Of a stretch of DNA of 64,000 bases, positions 1 through 7,557 are shown one piece after another. The notes beneath the pieces were generated by a model. The model was not told the origin of the DNA. It searched no databases and saw only the letters and a list, made by a program, of their open reading frames with translations. Source of the DNA: Rhizobium leguminosarum (GTDB lineage: Bacteria; Pseudomonadota; Alphaproteobacteria; Rhizobiales; Rhizobiaceae); NCBI RefSeq assembly GCF_001652265.1, contig NZ_LWBS01000011.1, positions 124,001 to 188,000 on the forward strand, read 5' to 3'. A program made the position numbers and the translations under genes. The first letter of the stretch is position 1, and each line of letters opens with the position of its first letter.

Positions 1-341
1 GCGAACCGGTCGGCGCTGTTGTCAGCGGCCTGCCGCTGCTCTCCATGCCGCCCCGCAAGATCGCCTCGATCATGGCCGGCGCCTTCGCCTATATGCGGCC
101 GGGCGGGGCCGTCTATCAGTTTACCTATGGTCCGCGCTGCCCGGTACCGCGGCCGATCCTCGACCGTCTCGACCTGAAGGCGGTGCGCATCGGCGGGACA
201 GTGCGCAACCTTCCGCCGGCGTCTGTCTACAGGATTTCGCGCAGCAAACCGCTGGAACTGTCGCGCGAGCGCATCGGCTATCGCGAGAGCGAGACTGACA
301 TCGACGACGTCGCCGCCTTTTCCAACGAAACCGGCGGCTGA
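1..341 (+). CDS. pmtA: C-terminal part of phospholipid N-methyltransferase (PmtA type)
   Basis: The reading frame is open from base 3, so the gene begins before the window. The remaining ~112 residues start with EPVGAVVSGLPLLSM and include AGAFAYMRPGGAVYQFTYG and a late PPASVYRI segment. This matches the post-SAM-site half of rhizobial class I methyltransferases of the PmtA type, which methylate phosphatidylethanolamine towards phosphatidylcholine at the inner membrane. The SAM-binding motif itself lies outside the window, so the family call rests on the C-terminal half only. A related rRNA-adenine-dimethylase-like methyltransferase is the main alternative. A TetR gene follows 19 bp downstream on the same strand and may be cotranscribed. 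Confidence 0.65.
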   Translation, partial: EPVGAVVSGLPLLSMPPRKIASIMAGAFAYMRPGGAVYQFTYGPRCPVPRPILDRLDLKAVRIGGTVRNLPPASVYRISRSKPLELSRERIGYRESETDIDDVAAFSNETGG

Positions 342-360
342 ACGATGATGCCGGGCCGGA

Positions 361-996
361 ATGGCTGAAAACAAGCGGACGGAGACGACCGAAGGCAGGC
401 GGGAACGCAAGCGGCGGCAGACGCGCGAGCGCATCGAGCAGGCGGCCATGACCCTCTTTCTGCAGCGCGGCTTCGAGGCTACGACGATCGAGGACATCAC
501 CGAGGCGGCCGATGTCTCCAAACGCAGTTTCTTCGATTATTTCCCCTCCAAGGAAGAGGTGGTTTTCGCCTGGCAGGATGCCTTCGCCGATCGCCTGATG
601 GCGGCGGTCGCGGCAAGGCCGGCGGCAGAATCCTCTGTCGCGGCGGTCGAGGCGGCGATCACCGCAACCGTCATCGCCTCCGTCGACGAGCCTGGCCTAG
701 CGCTTGGCGAACTCATCCATCGCACGCCGGCGCTGAAGGCCCGCGACCAGCTGAAATATGCCAGGCTCGAACAGAAGCTCGCCGAGGCGCTGCTACTGCG
801 CAAGGGAGGTAATCCGCTCGAGCGGCCCCGCATGCGCGTCCTTGCGGCCATTGTCATCGGTGCGCTGCGCGTCGGGGCTGAGCTCTGGCAGCTGCGCCCG
901 CCAAGTGCTTCGCCGCAGGATTTCGCCCGGGAGATTTTCACCGACCTTTGGAAGATGCTGGCGGAATTCGGCGACGAGGCAAAGACCGGGCGTTGA
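361..996 (+). CDS. TetR/AcrR family transcriptional regulator
   Basis: This 211-aa protein has a strongly basic N-terminus (about residues 10-25) followed by a typical TetR helix-turn-helix, with AAMTLFLQRGFEATTIEDI and then ADVSKRSFFDYFPSKEEVV at about residues 28-67. The rest is an all-helical ligand-binding and dimer domain without a recognisable ligand signature. It lies only 19 bp after the methyltransferase gene and may be in its transcript. No strong ribosome binding site is visible before the ATG. The effector and targets cannot be told from sequence. Confidence 0.85.
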   Translation: MAENKRTETTEGRRERKRRQTRERIEQAAMTLFLQRGFEATTIEDITEAADVSKRSFFDYFPSKEEVVFAWQDAFADRLMAAVAARPAAESSVAAVEAAITATVIASVDEPGLALGELIHRTPALKARDQLKYARLEQKLAEALLLRKGGNPLERPRMRVLAAIVIGALRVGAELWQLRPPSASPQDFAREIFTDLWKMLAEFGDEAKTGR

Positions 997-1105
997 CGCG
1001 GGGCCGCCTGAGGCGGGCGCAGCCCAGCTTCGGGTTCCAACCGCCGTCGATCTGACGATTTCAGTCGTCCGCTTTTGGTCGGCTGCATAAGCCCGCAAAC
1101 AACAA

Positions 1106-1828
1106 TCAGGCAAAAACGATTTCATGGAGAGCGACGGCAACGAGGATCGCGCCGGCCACCGCCTCGATGGATTTCGAAACCACCGCCAGAAGCCTCGGCC
1201 GCGTGCTCAGCAGGCGGGCGAGCTGCTCGCGGAACATCACGGCGACGATTGCGACCGCCGAGAGCGTGACGCAGACCCCGAGCATCATCGACAGGGCAAA
1301 GAGCAGTCCGGTGATGACCACCTGATGGATCATCGCGAAGGTCATGACGAACAAGGTCAGAGGGCAGGGGATCAAGCCGGCCATGAAACCGACGGCGACG
1401 CCTTCGCCGCTTGAATGGGTGTGTGCGTGTCGGAAGAGGGCGCTCGATACCATCCACAGGCCGATGAGGCCGAGCAGGCCACGGCTGACGGCCTGAAGTA
1501 CGGGTGCCGACCCGGCATCGACGAAGGAATGCGAGACCAGAGGCAGCGCGAGCAGTGCGATCAGCACGGCCATGCTCACATGGGTGAACGACAGAGCTAT
1601 CGATACCAACAGCGCCTTGTGGGCCTTCATCGAGGATCCCGTGAGGTAAGTGGCGAGCACGGACTTGCTGTGCCCCGGCGTCAGGGCATGGGCTGCTCCG
1701 AAGGCGACGCCCATTGGAAGAAAGGTAAGGAAAGCAAACCAGCCGCCGCCAGCGGCGAACGACTTGATATGCTCTGCGAATGACAGGTAGATGTCGCGCT
1801 GGAATTCGATGATCTGCTGCCAGGGCAT
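1106..1828 (-). CDS. Nickel/cobalt exporter of the NicO/RcnA family
   Basis: This is a 240-aa hydrophobic protein with about six membrane segments. The first conserved segment carries the NicO signature GAAHALTPGHSK (about residues 44-55), whose histidines are typical of Ni/Co permeases and RcnA-type exporters. A histidine-bearing cytoplasmic loop, RHAHTHSS, precedes GLIPCPLTLFV, another family hallmark. It is the third gene of a leftward group with a CDF transporter and a CsoR/RcnR-type metal sensor. Export of nickel or cobalt is therefore the likely job; direction and metal are inferred from context. A short unexplained open stretch of about 40 codons ends on its ATG. Confidence 0.8.
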   Translation of the reverse strand: MPWQQIIEFQRDIYLSFAEHIKSFAAGGGWFAFLTFLPMGVAFGAAHALTPGHSKSVLATYLTGSSMKAHKALLVSIALSFTHVSMAVLIALLALPLVSHSFVDAGSAPVLQAVSRGLLGLIGLWMVSSALFRHAHTHSSGEGVAVGFMAGLIPCPLTLFVMTFAMIHQVVITGLLFALSMMLGVCVTLSAVAIVAVMFREQLARLLSTRPRLLAVVSKSIEAVAGAILVAVALHEIVFA

Positions 1829-1964
1829 CAGGCCAGTCCCGTCGTCAAAACTGTAAGCAGGATATAGCGCCCCACTTTGGCGATGGCCACCGGCAGATCG
1901 GCAGGATCGAAGCGGCCGCCATTACCCACGAAGAATAGGCCGCCAGGTAACGTCCGTCACTTCC

Positions 1965-2252
1965 TCAAAGATATTTGGTGATCGTCTTGAACTCGTCGAT
2001 CGACTGCCGCTGGTCGCGCGGCAAGGCACCGACCGTCTCTTCCAGGCAGTGGTCGAGATGATCCTGGATCAGCGTGCGCTTGGCGTTGATGATCGCCTTT
2101 TCCACCGCCGAGAGCTGCTGGGCGATGTCGAGGCAGGGCCGACCTCCCTCGATCATGGCGATCACGCTCTTCAGATGACCTTCCGCACGCTTGAGCCGCT
2201 TGACGATGTCGGGATGGGTAGCATGCGTGTGCGGTTCGGTCATCGTGTCCAT
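1965..2252 (-). CDS. CsoR/RcnR/FrmR-family metal-sensing repressor (DmeR-like)
   Basis: This 95-aa all-helical DUF156 protein has the family core RLKRAEGHLKSVIAMIEGG followed by Cys40, His65, His68 and Cys69. The C-H-C arrangement resembles CsoR and InrS, while the His-rich N-terminus (HTHATH) is reminiscent of nickel/cobalt sensors. In Rhizobium leguminosarum a related protein, DmeR, controls the CDF exporter DmeF. Here the gene sits between a DmeF-like CDF gene (70 bp upstream) and a NicO exporter gene, all on the minus strand. It probably binds the inverted repeat at 3701-3731 and releases it on metal binding. Metal specificity is inference. Met4 is a possible alternative start. Confidence 0.85.
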   Translation of the reverse strand: MDTMTEPHTHATHPDIVKRLKRAEGHLKSVIAMIEGGRPCLDIAQQLSAVEKAIINAKRTLIQDHLDHCLEETVGALPRDQRQSIDEFKTITKYL

Positions 2253-2322
2253 TTCCAGAATGCCTCCATCGCCTCCGACGGGATCGGTGGATCATACGTC
2301 GACGGCCACTTCATCGGCAAGT

Positions 2323-3675
2323 TCAGTGCTGATGTCCATTCGGCTCTTCCATGTGGAAGGGGAGATCGTCCACCTCAAGCCCCGCCATCAATTTCAGCAC
2401 GGCGTCGAATTCGTGCGGCTCGGCAGGTGCGACCGCGCTCAACATCGCATGGTGATCGGTCGGCGAAGGAAGCAACGGCAGCCGCTCGATGGCGCCGTTT
2501 CCGCGATCGATCTCGACGACCGCCTGCAGGCCATGCGCGTGCTTTCCGACAGACAGCCGGAAGCGCTCGCCATCCGGCGTGTCGACGATCTCCAGCAACC
2601 CGGTCGCCAATGGGGAGCCGACGGTGAACGGGCCGGGGGCATGGTGATGTCCGCCGCCACGATTTTCGGCAGGTGTCGTCGTTTCAGCCGTCTCGAACTG
2701 GATCGTCGCCGTTCCCAGCGCCGGCAGATGGGCGTTCAGCTCGTTGCGGAGGGCGAGTACGACCGTATTCGCCTCGGCAACCGTCTTCGAACTGCCGACA
2801 GCGATCGTGATATCGGCATGGAGCCGGTGACCGATCCAGCGCGCCTTCACGTCCGTCAGATTACCAATGCCCTCGACATGCTCTGCTGCATGACGGATCT
2901 CGTCGGTGATGCCAGGCTCGACGCCGTCGAGGCTGCGGGTGATGATGGCGCGCGCCGATTGCCAGACGATGCCGAAGATCGCGATGGTGATCAGCAGGCC
3001 GATGATCGGATCGGCGAGCGGAAAGCCGAACCAGACCCCAACGGCGCCGAGCACGACCGCCAGGCTCGTCAGGCCGTCGGTGCGGGCGTGGTAGCCGTCG
3101 GCGATCAGCGCGGCGCTATTCATCTGCCTGCCCACACGGATGCGGAACACCGCCACGGCCTCGTTGCCGATGAAGCCGATAACGCCGGCGACGGCCACTG
3201 CCAGAAGCTGGGTGATCGGCTGCGGGTTCAGCAGGCGGTCGATTGCCTCATAGCCGGCGACGATGGCGCTGAAGAGAATGATCAGCACGATCAGCATGCC
3301 GGCAAGGTCCTCGACCCGGCCGAGGCCATAATTGAAGGTCTTTGTCGGCTTCCGTCTGACCAGCGTGAAGGCGATCCACAGAGGAATTGCGGTGGCAGCA
3401 TCGCCGATATTGTGGATGGTGTCGGCCAGCAGCGCCACGCTGCCCGAAGAGAAGACGACGGCAAGCTGCAGAGCCGCGGTGATGGCCAGAATGACGAACG
3501 ACCACTTGATCGCCCAGATGCCGCGCTCGGACGAGGCGATGCTGGGATCGACGACGCCGTGGGTGTGACCGTGGCCTCCGGCATCTCCATGCGAGTGGCC
3601 GTGCGAGCCGTGACTGTGGCCATGGGATTGACCGCCATGACCGAAACCGAACCATTCCCTGATGCTGACGAACAT
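2323..3675 (-). CDS. DmeF-like cation diffusion facilitator, Co/Ni efflux
   Basis: This 450-aa CDF protein has an unusually histidine-rich N-terminus (many HGHSHG-like repeats within residues 15-40) before six membrane segments. Both CDF metal sites are present: HNIGD in the segment LADTIHNIGDA and HARTD in LIADGYHARTDG. A cytoplasmic C-terminal domain follows, ending in NGHQH. The protein should exchange protons for divalent metal at the inner membrane, and the DmeF subgroup handles cobalt and nickel. An AGAGG-like ribosome site precedes the ATG. The gene is first in the leftward operon, unlike the described R. leguminosarum dmeRF order in which the regulator comes first. Confidence 0.88.
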   Translation of the reverse strand: MFVSIREWFGFGHGGQSHGHSHGSHGHSHGDAGGHGHTHGVVDPSIASSERGIWAIKWSFVILAITAALQLAVVFSSGSVALLADTIHNIGDAATAIPLWIAFTLVRRKPTKTFNYGLGRVEDLAGMLIVLIILFSAIVAGYEAIDRLLNPQPITQLLAVAVAGVIGFIGNEAVAVFRIRVGRQMNSAALIADGYHARTDGLTSLAVVLGAVGVWFGFPLADPIIGLLITIAIFGIVWQSARAIITRSLDGVEPGITDEIRHAAEHVEGIGNLTDVKARWIGHRLHADITIAVGSSKTVAEANTVVLALRNELNAHLPALGTATIQFETAETTTPAENRGGGHHHAPGPFTVGSPLATGLLEIVDTPDGERFRLSVGKHAHGLQAVVEIDRGNGAIERLPLLPSPTDHHAMLSAVAPAEPHEFDAVLKLMAGLEVDDLPFHMEEPNGHQH

Positions 3676-3700
3676 TGCAGACCTCTATCCCAATTGGATT

Positions 3701-3731
3701 TTGACCTATCCCCCTGGAGAGGATAGGTCAA
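3701..3731. promoter_or_regulatory. Perfect 11-bp inverted repeat, probable operator of the metal-efflux operon
   Basis: The arms TTGACCTATCC and GGATAGGTCAA are exact reverse complements separated by nine bases (CCCTGGAGA). The repeat ends 26 bp before the DmeF-like start. CsoR/RcnR proteins bind C- or G-tracts flanked by A/T-rich inverted sequence, and TATCCCCC...GGATA fits that style. Binding by the DmeR-like protein encoded downstream is inferred. Confidence 0.65.
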
Positions 3732-4080
3732 GTTGGCTTCTTGTCTGCAGATGCGATCCAATTCCATCCGAGGCGCTTGAACGCTCCTCGCGCGTCTATC
3801 CGGCGCCGCTGTTCCAGCACCAATTCTTTCGTCGGGCCCCGTTTATCGAGCCCTGTTATCGGGTCTGTCCTGTCCTATATCTGCAAGCGTCGCAGCGGCC
3901 ACATTCTGCTGACCCCGCGAGGGCGGATCATCATTATGGCGGGCATCGCTTTCGATCAGGGCAGACATTCGCGCTCGAAGGCATCTCCGAAAGCCTCGGC
4001 ATCCGTGCCGCGGCCGTTGAACCGCCTCCGACCGTTCCACCGATTTCAATGATTGATTGATTGATAAGAGAGGAAAGACC
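3732..4080. other. Intergenic region with no supported gene
   Basis: Several short frames cross this ~350-bp stretch on both strands, but none has a recognisable motif or a good ribosome site. It should hold the aldo/keto reductase promoter on the right and the metal-operon promoter on the left. An AG-rich ribosome site for the reductase lies at about 4069-4078. Confidence 0.5.
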
Positions 4081-4977
4081 ATGTCCAGTCACAACGCAGC
4101 CCAATACAATGCAGCAAAGTCAGGCACCTTCAAGATCGGCGGCGACATCGAGATCAATCGTCTCGGTTTCGGCGCCATGCGCGTCACCGGCAAGGGCATC
4201 TGGGGCGAGCCTTCCGATCATGCCGAATCCATCCGTACGCTGAAGCGCCTGCCGGAACTCGGCGTCGACTTCATCGATACGGCCGATTCCTACGGCCCCG
4301 ATGTCTCCGAATGGCTGATCAAGGAAGCGCTGCATCCCTATGGCGGCAAGTCTGTCATCGCCACCAAGGGCGGCCTGACCCGCCACGGTCCCGATATCTG
4401 GCTGCCTGTCGGACGTCCGGAATATCTGATCCAGCAAGTGCATAAGAGCCTGCGCAATCTCGGCGTCGAGCAGATCGATCTCTGGCAGCTGCATAGGATC
4501 GACTCGAAGGTGCCGGCCAAGGAGCAATTCGATGCGATCAAATCGCTGCTCGATAGCGGCCTCATCCGCCATGCAGGTCTGAGCGAAGTGTCCGTTGCCG
4601 ACATCGAGGCGGCCTCGAAGCATTTCAAGGTCGCGACCGTCCAGAACCGCTACAATCTCGTCGACCGCACCAGCGAGGACGTGCTCGATTATTGCGCCAA
4701 GCACAATATCGGCTTCATCCCGTGGTATCCGCTCGCCGCCGGCGACCTCGCCAAGCCGGGCTCACTGCTCGATACGATCGCCAAGAAGCACAATGCAGCA
4801 CCTAGCCAGATCGCGCTCGCCTGGGTGCTGAAGCGCAGCCCGGTCATGCTGCCGATCCCCGGCACCTCCAAGGTCAAGCATCTCGAGGAAAATGTCGCAG
4901 CCGTCGACATCACCCTCTCGAACGAGGAATTCTCCGCCCTCGACGGCGAAGGCAGGAAGGTCTTCAAGGCCGCTTGA
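4081..4977 (+). CDS. Aldo/keto reductase, oxidoreductase of unknown substrate
   Basis: This 298-aa protein is a complete AKR TIM barrel. Visible hallmarks are RLGFGAMR near the N-terminus, FIDTADSYG (catalytic Asp and Tyr), the lysine of VIATKGGL, the histidine of WQLHRID, and [13 protein letters not shown] near the C-terminus for NADPH phosphate binding. The start at 4081 is preferred because GAGAGGAAAG lies just before it; an in-frame ATG at 4057 has no such site. The protein resembles the YeaE/Tas-like group that reduces aldehydes. It stands alone, followed by a palindromic repeat, so context does not identify a substrate. Confidence 0.85.
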   Translation: MSSHNAAQYNAAKSGTFKIGGDIEINRLGFGAMRVTGKGIWGEPSDHAESIRTLKRLPELGVDFIDTADSYGPDVSEWLIKEALHPYGGKSVIATKGGLTRHGPDIWLPVGRPEYLIQQVHKSLRNLGVEQIDLWQLHRIDSKVPAKEQFDAIKSLLDSGLIRHAGLSEVSVADIEAASKHFKVATVQNRYNLVDRTSEDVLDYCAKHNIGFIPWYPLAAGDLAKPGSLLDTIAKKHNAAPSQIALAWVLKRSPVMLPIPGTSKVKHLEENVAAVDITLSNEEFSALDGEGRKVFKAA

Positions 4978-5018
4978 CGGGCGAACCCACGGCTTTCCGG
5001 TTTGCGGGTAGCTGCCCC

Positions 5019-5190
5019 TCACCCTAACCCTCTCCCCGTTCTGACGGGGAGAGGGGACGTGCCCTGCGAGAGGTAACGGGAATCGAGAGGGCGCGGCATA
5101 TCCCCTTCGCCCCGTTTACGGGGGTCCGAAGGACGGGTCGAGACCGGTGGCTCGACCCCGGTCGGTGCCGGCAGGCGGATGAGGGGCAAG
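5019..5190. repeat. Rhizobial interspersed palindromic repeat, copy 1
   Basis: The block opens with GCCCCTCACCCTAACCCTC and an inverted CTCCCCGTTCTGACGGGGAG hairpin. It continues through a GACGTGCCCTGCGAGAG motif, a GGTCGAGACC/GGCTCGACCCC part, and ends GGATGAGGGGCA. Related blocks occur at 30664, 34130, 38720, 48185, 49480 and 61153, always between genes. Confidence 0.75.
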
Positions 5191-5359
5191 TCGGAGATCC
5201 AGGCCGGGGCCGCGATTTTCGGCATAATTTTGACCATCCGGTCAAACATGCTGCAAAATGAGGCGGCGACCTGTTATTTTGAGGGCAAGCCTTGCATGCA
5301 GTGCATTGCTGCATTGCGGTATTTTCGCTATTCCGAATCAAAAGAATTGGCTATTACTA

Positions 5360-5480
5360 TCTTCGTAAGCAGCGCACTCCTCCTCCCAGCGCTCTTACAT
5401 CGGACTGACAACACTCCTCCTCCCAGTTGTCAGTCAGGATCAAGAGCCCGGCGCACCTCCTCCCGCGTCGGGCTTTTTTC
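5360..5480 (+). ncRNA. Trans-acting small RNA of the alpha-r14 / NfeR1 type
   Basis: Three consecutive hairpins each expose an anti-Shine-Dalgarno loop with CTCCTCCC. Hairpin 1 (5365-5398) pairs GTAAG..AGCGC with GCGCT..CTTAC. Hairpin 2 (5403-5435) has the perfect ten-base arms GACTGACAAC and GTTGTCAGTC. Hairpin 3 (5446-5473) pairs GCCCGGCGC with GCGTCGGGC and is followed by T6-C-T4, an intrinsic terminator. Three unpaired CCUCCUCCC-like motifs are the hallmark of the alpha-r14 family (NfeR1/Smr14C2 in Sinorhizobium meliloti), which base-pairs with mRNA ribosome sites. The 5' end near 5360 is estimated from the hairpins and the usual ~120-nt size. AbcR (alpha-r15) is the alternative, but its motif differs. 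Confidence 0.75.
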
Positions 5481-5516
5481 TTTTCCCCCAGTCTCATTTC
5501 CCTTAAGTCAAATCGA

Positions 5517-5900
5517 TCAATCGCCGATCCGGGCAACGCCGGTCTTGCCATTGTCGCGGGTCCATTTAATCGTGTTGGCGCCGGCGCGTTCGAGTTCGAA
5601 GCACATCGGCTTGCCCTTGTTCCAGCTCTGGAATTTCTGGCAGAGGCGGTTGGCGTCGATCCACCATTGGCCGGTATCGCTTGGCTTGACATAGCGGCCG
5701 AGGCCGATCGCCTGGCCGTTGCCGTCGACCGTGCCGGAGGAGCGGAAGATCAGCGGCAGTTCGCCGCCAACCGGTGTGGACAGGTAGACCGTCTTGCCGA
5801 TGATGTCGCGGCGGATATCGGCTTCGCCGAGCGTCTCCGTCAAGCCGAGCGAAGGCATCAGCATCAATGTCGATAAGCATGTGATCGCGAGCGACTTCAT
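5517..5900 (-). CDS. Conserved small secreted protein of unknown function
   Basis: This 127-aa protein begins with a signal peptide (MKSLAITCLSTLMLMPSLG, cleavage expected near residues 20-22). A compact mature domain follows with GKTVYLSTPVGGELPLIFR, GLGRYVKP, TGQWWIDANRLCQKFQSW and KPMCFELER. Two cysteines (about residues 87 and 99) could form a periplasmic disulfide. The layout resembles the periplasmic hypothetical proteins common in Rhizobium; no enzymatic motif is seen. It converges on the sRNA terminator, 37 bp away. Function is unknown. Confidence 0.75.
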   Translation of the reverse strand: MKSLAITCLSTLMLMPSLGLTETLGEADIRRDIIGKTVYLSTPVGGELPLIFRSSGTVDGNGQAIGLGRYVKPSDTGQWWIDANRLCQKFQSWNKGKPMCFELERAGANTIKWTRDNGKTGVARIGD

Positions 5901-5965
5901 GACCGTGATCCATCGATTGAATCTGATCGGAAAAGAACGCCGGGGGCGGCCGAAAGTTTCAGGAG

Positions 5966-5998
5966 CAATTCCAGCAAAAGCGTGCAGCGGTTTTCACA
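5966..5998. repeat. Partial copy of the GCAATTCC...AGCGGTTTT interspersed repeat
   Basis: GAGCAATTCCAGCAAAAGCG followed by GCAGCGGTTTT matches the left part of the repeat at 7388-7435 and, less closely, those at 17281-17313 and 54934-54980. It lies upstream of the DUF900 hydrolase gene. Confidence 0.55.
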
Positions 5999-6099
5999 GG
6001 AATGTTCTTGTCCACTTCCCGCGGTTTGACTCGGCAAGCCTCGTCGGACTATTTGAACGGGCGCCGCCTGTCCGGTGCGTGAACCAATTGGAGTTGGTC

Positions 6100-7377
6100 A
6101 TGATCGGCAAAAGACGCGCCCCGCGCGCGGCCCTGACAGGTCTTTTGGTGGCAATGATGGCGCTTTCCGGCTGTGGCGGCAGGCCGGTCGGTGTCATGCA
6201 GGCGGCCGGCACCGTGCCACCCGGCACGTCGAAAGTCGATCTGCTCGTCGCGACGACGCGTGCAGCCGACGACAATCCCGCCGTGCTTTTCTCCGGTGAG
6301 CGCGGCACCGGGCTCGCCGTCAATGCGGTCGACGTCTCGATCCCGCCGGAGGCCAATCGCAAGGTCGGCCAGGTGCAATGGCCAAGCCGCCTGCCGGCCG
6401 ATCCGCTGCGCGATTTCGTCACCGTTTCTGTCGATCCCCTGGAAGGCGAGCGGGCCGGCGAGACCTGGCTAAAGTCGCATATGCCGAAGAGCCGCCGCGT
6501 ACTGGTCTTCGTCCACGGTTTCAACAATCGTTATGAGGATGCCGTCTACCGCTTCGCGCAGATCGTCCACGATTCGCATGCCGACGTTGCCCCCGTCGTC
6601 TTCACCTGGCCGTCGCGCGGCAGCATCTTCGATTATAATTACGACAAGGAAAGCACCAACTATTCCCGCGACGCGCTGGAGGAATTGTTGACCCGCACCG
6701 CCGCCAATCCCGCCGTCAGCGACGTCACCATCATGGCCCATTCGATGGGCACGTGGCTCACCGTCGAAGCGCTGCGGCAGATGGCGATCCGCAACGGCCA
6801 CGTCGCTCCGAAGATCAACAATGTCATCCTTGCCTCGCCGGATCTCGATGTCGATGTCTTCGGCCGCCAGTTCGCGAGCCTCGGCAAGGACAGGCCGCAC
6901 TTCACCATCTTCGTCTCGCAGGACGATCGGGCTCTGGCGCTGTCACGGCGCATCTCCGGCAATGTCGACCGGCTCGGCCAGATCGATCCCTCCGTCGAAC
7001 CCTATCGCAGCAAGCTTGAGGCGGCCGGCATCACCGTGCTCGACCTCACCAAGCTCAAGGGCGGCGACCGACTGAACCACGGCAAGTTCGCCGAAAGCCC
7101 CGAGGTGGTGAAGCTGATCGGCGACCGGCTGATTGCCGGCCAGACGATCACCGATTCCAATGTCGGGCTTGGCGAGGCCGTCGGCGCGGTGGCGATGGGG
7201 GCTGCCCAGACTGCCGGAAGTGCTGTCAGTGTCGCCGTCAGCACGCCGATTGCGATCTTCGATCCGCGCACCCGGCGCAACTACGATGCCCAGCTGAAGC
7301 GCCTCGGCCAGTCGATGAACAACACCGTCGGTTCGGTCGGCGACAGCGTCGGCGCCGGCCTGCCGGCAAGCCAGTAA
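6100..7377 (+). CDS. Lipoprotein-like alpha/beta hydrolase (DUF900)
   Basis: This 425-aa protein starts at an ATG preceded by GGAG with six-base spacing. A lipoprotein-type signal follows: positively charged MIGKRRAPRA, hydrophobic LTGLLVAMMA, and the lipobox LSGC (Cys near residue 26). The alpha/beta hydrolase part has the oxyanion segment VFVHGFNNRYEDA (about residues 132-144), the nucleophile elbow AHSMGTW (about 212-218) and a late catalytic histidine, probably in GDRLNHGKF. DUF900 proteins are uncharacterised esterase-like enzymes. Localisation to the envelope is inferred from the lipobox. The C-terminal ~90 residues are Ala/Gly/Ser-rich. It appears monocistronic, with small repeats on both sides. 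Confidence 0.85.
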   Translation: MIGKRRAPRAALTGLLVAMMALSGCGGRPVGVMQAAGTVPPGTSKVDLLVATTRAADDNPAVLFSGERGTGLAVNAVDVSIPPEANRKVGQVQWPSRLPADPLRDFVTVSVDPLEGERAGETWLKSHMPKSRRVLVFVHGFNNRYEDAVYRFAQIVHDSHADVAPVVFTWPSRGSIFDYNYDKESTNYSRDALEELLTRTAANPAVSDVTIMAHSMGTWLTVEALRQMAIRNGHVAPKINNVILASPDLDVDVFGRQFASLGKDRPHFTIFVSQDDRALALSRRISGNVDRLGQIDPSVEPYRSKLEAAGITVLDLTKLKGGDRLNHGKFAESPEVVKLIGDRLIAGQTITDSNVGLGEAVGAVAMGAAQTAGSAVSVAVSTPIAIFDPRTRRNYDAQLKRLGQSMNNTVGSVGDSVGAGLPASQ

Positions 7378-7387
7378 AAATTCCACA

Positions 7388-7435
7388 GAGCAATTCCAGC
7401 AAAAGTGCGCAGCGGGTTTGCGTTTCGGAATTGCG
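7388..7435. repeat. Short interspersed palindromic repeat
   Basis: GAGCAATTCC at the left and CGGAATTGCG at the right form inverted ends around AGCAAAAGTGCGCAGCGGG. Related copies are at 5966-5998, 17281-17313 (reverse orientation) and 54934-54980. It lies just after the DUF900 stop codon. Confidence 0.6.
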
Positions 7436-7446
7436 AAACAAAAAGA

Positions 7447-7486
7447 TAGAGAATTTCCGTGATTCGGAAAAAATGGAAATTCTCTA
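7447..7486. repeat. Perfect 12-bp inverted repeat between DUF900 and FAD-oxidoreductase genes
   Basis: TAGAGAATTTCC (7447-7458) and GGAAATTCTCTA (7475-7486) are exact reverse complements with a 16-bp spacer. It could be a Rho-independent-like stop for the upstream gene, part of the adjacent repeat, or an operator for the following operon. It lies 72 bp before the next ATG. Confidence 0.5.
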
Positions 7487-7557
7487 GGCATCGCATCTTG
7501 TTGTGATATATCAGATTCACGACGGCACTTCTGTCTGCCGTGCGATGGGTTGATGGC

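Noticed and set aside
1965..3675. Direct naming of the genes as dmeR and dmeF
   Set aside because: The gene order differs from the described dmeRF operon, so orthology is not secure and symbols were left blank.
2191..3726. 511-codon plus-strand frame opposite the CDF gene
   Set aside because: The CDF motifs are clear on the minus strand; the plus frame has none and crosses the operator.
3741..4052. Plus-strand 103-codon frame between the CDF and aldo/keto reductase genes
   Set aside because: It is rich in Arg/Ser with no motif or ribosome site and is best read as noncoding.
5360..5480. AbcR1/AbcR2 (alpha-r15) as identity of the sRNA
   Set aside because: AbcR RNAs are usually a tandem pair with a different conserved loop motif; here there is one RNA with three CTCCTCCC loops, favouring alpha-r14.
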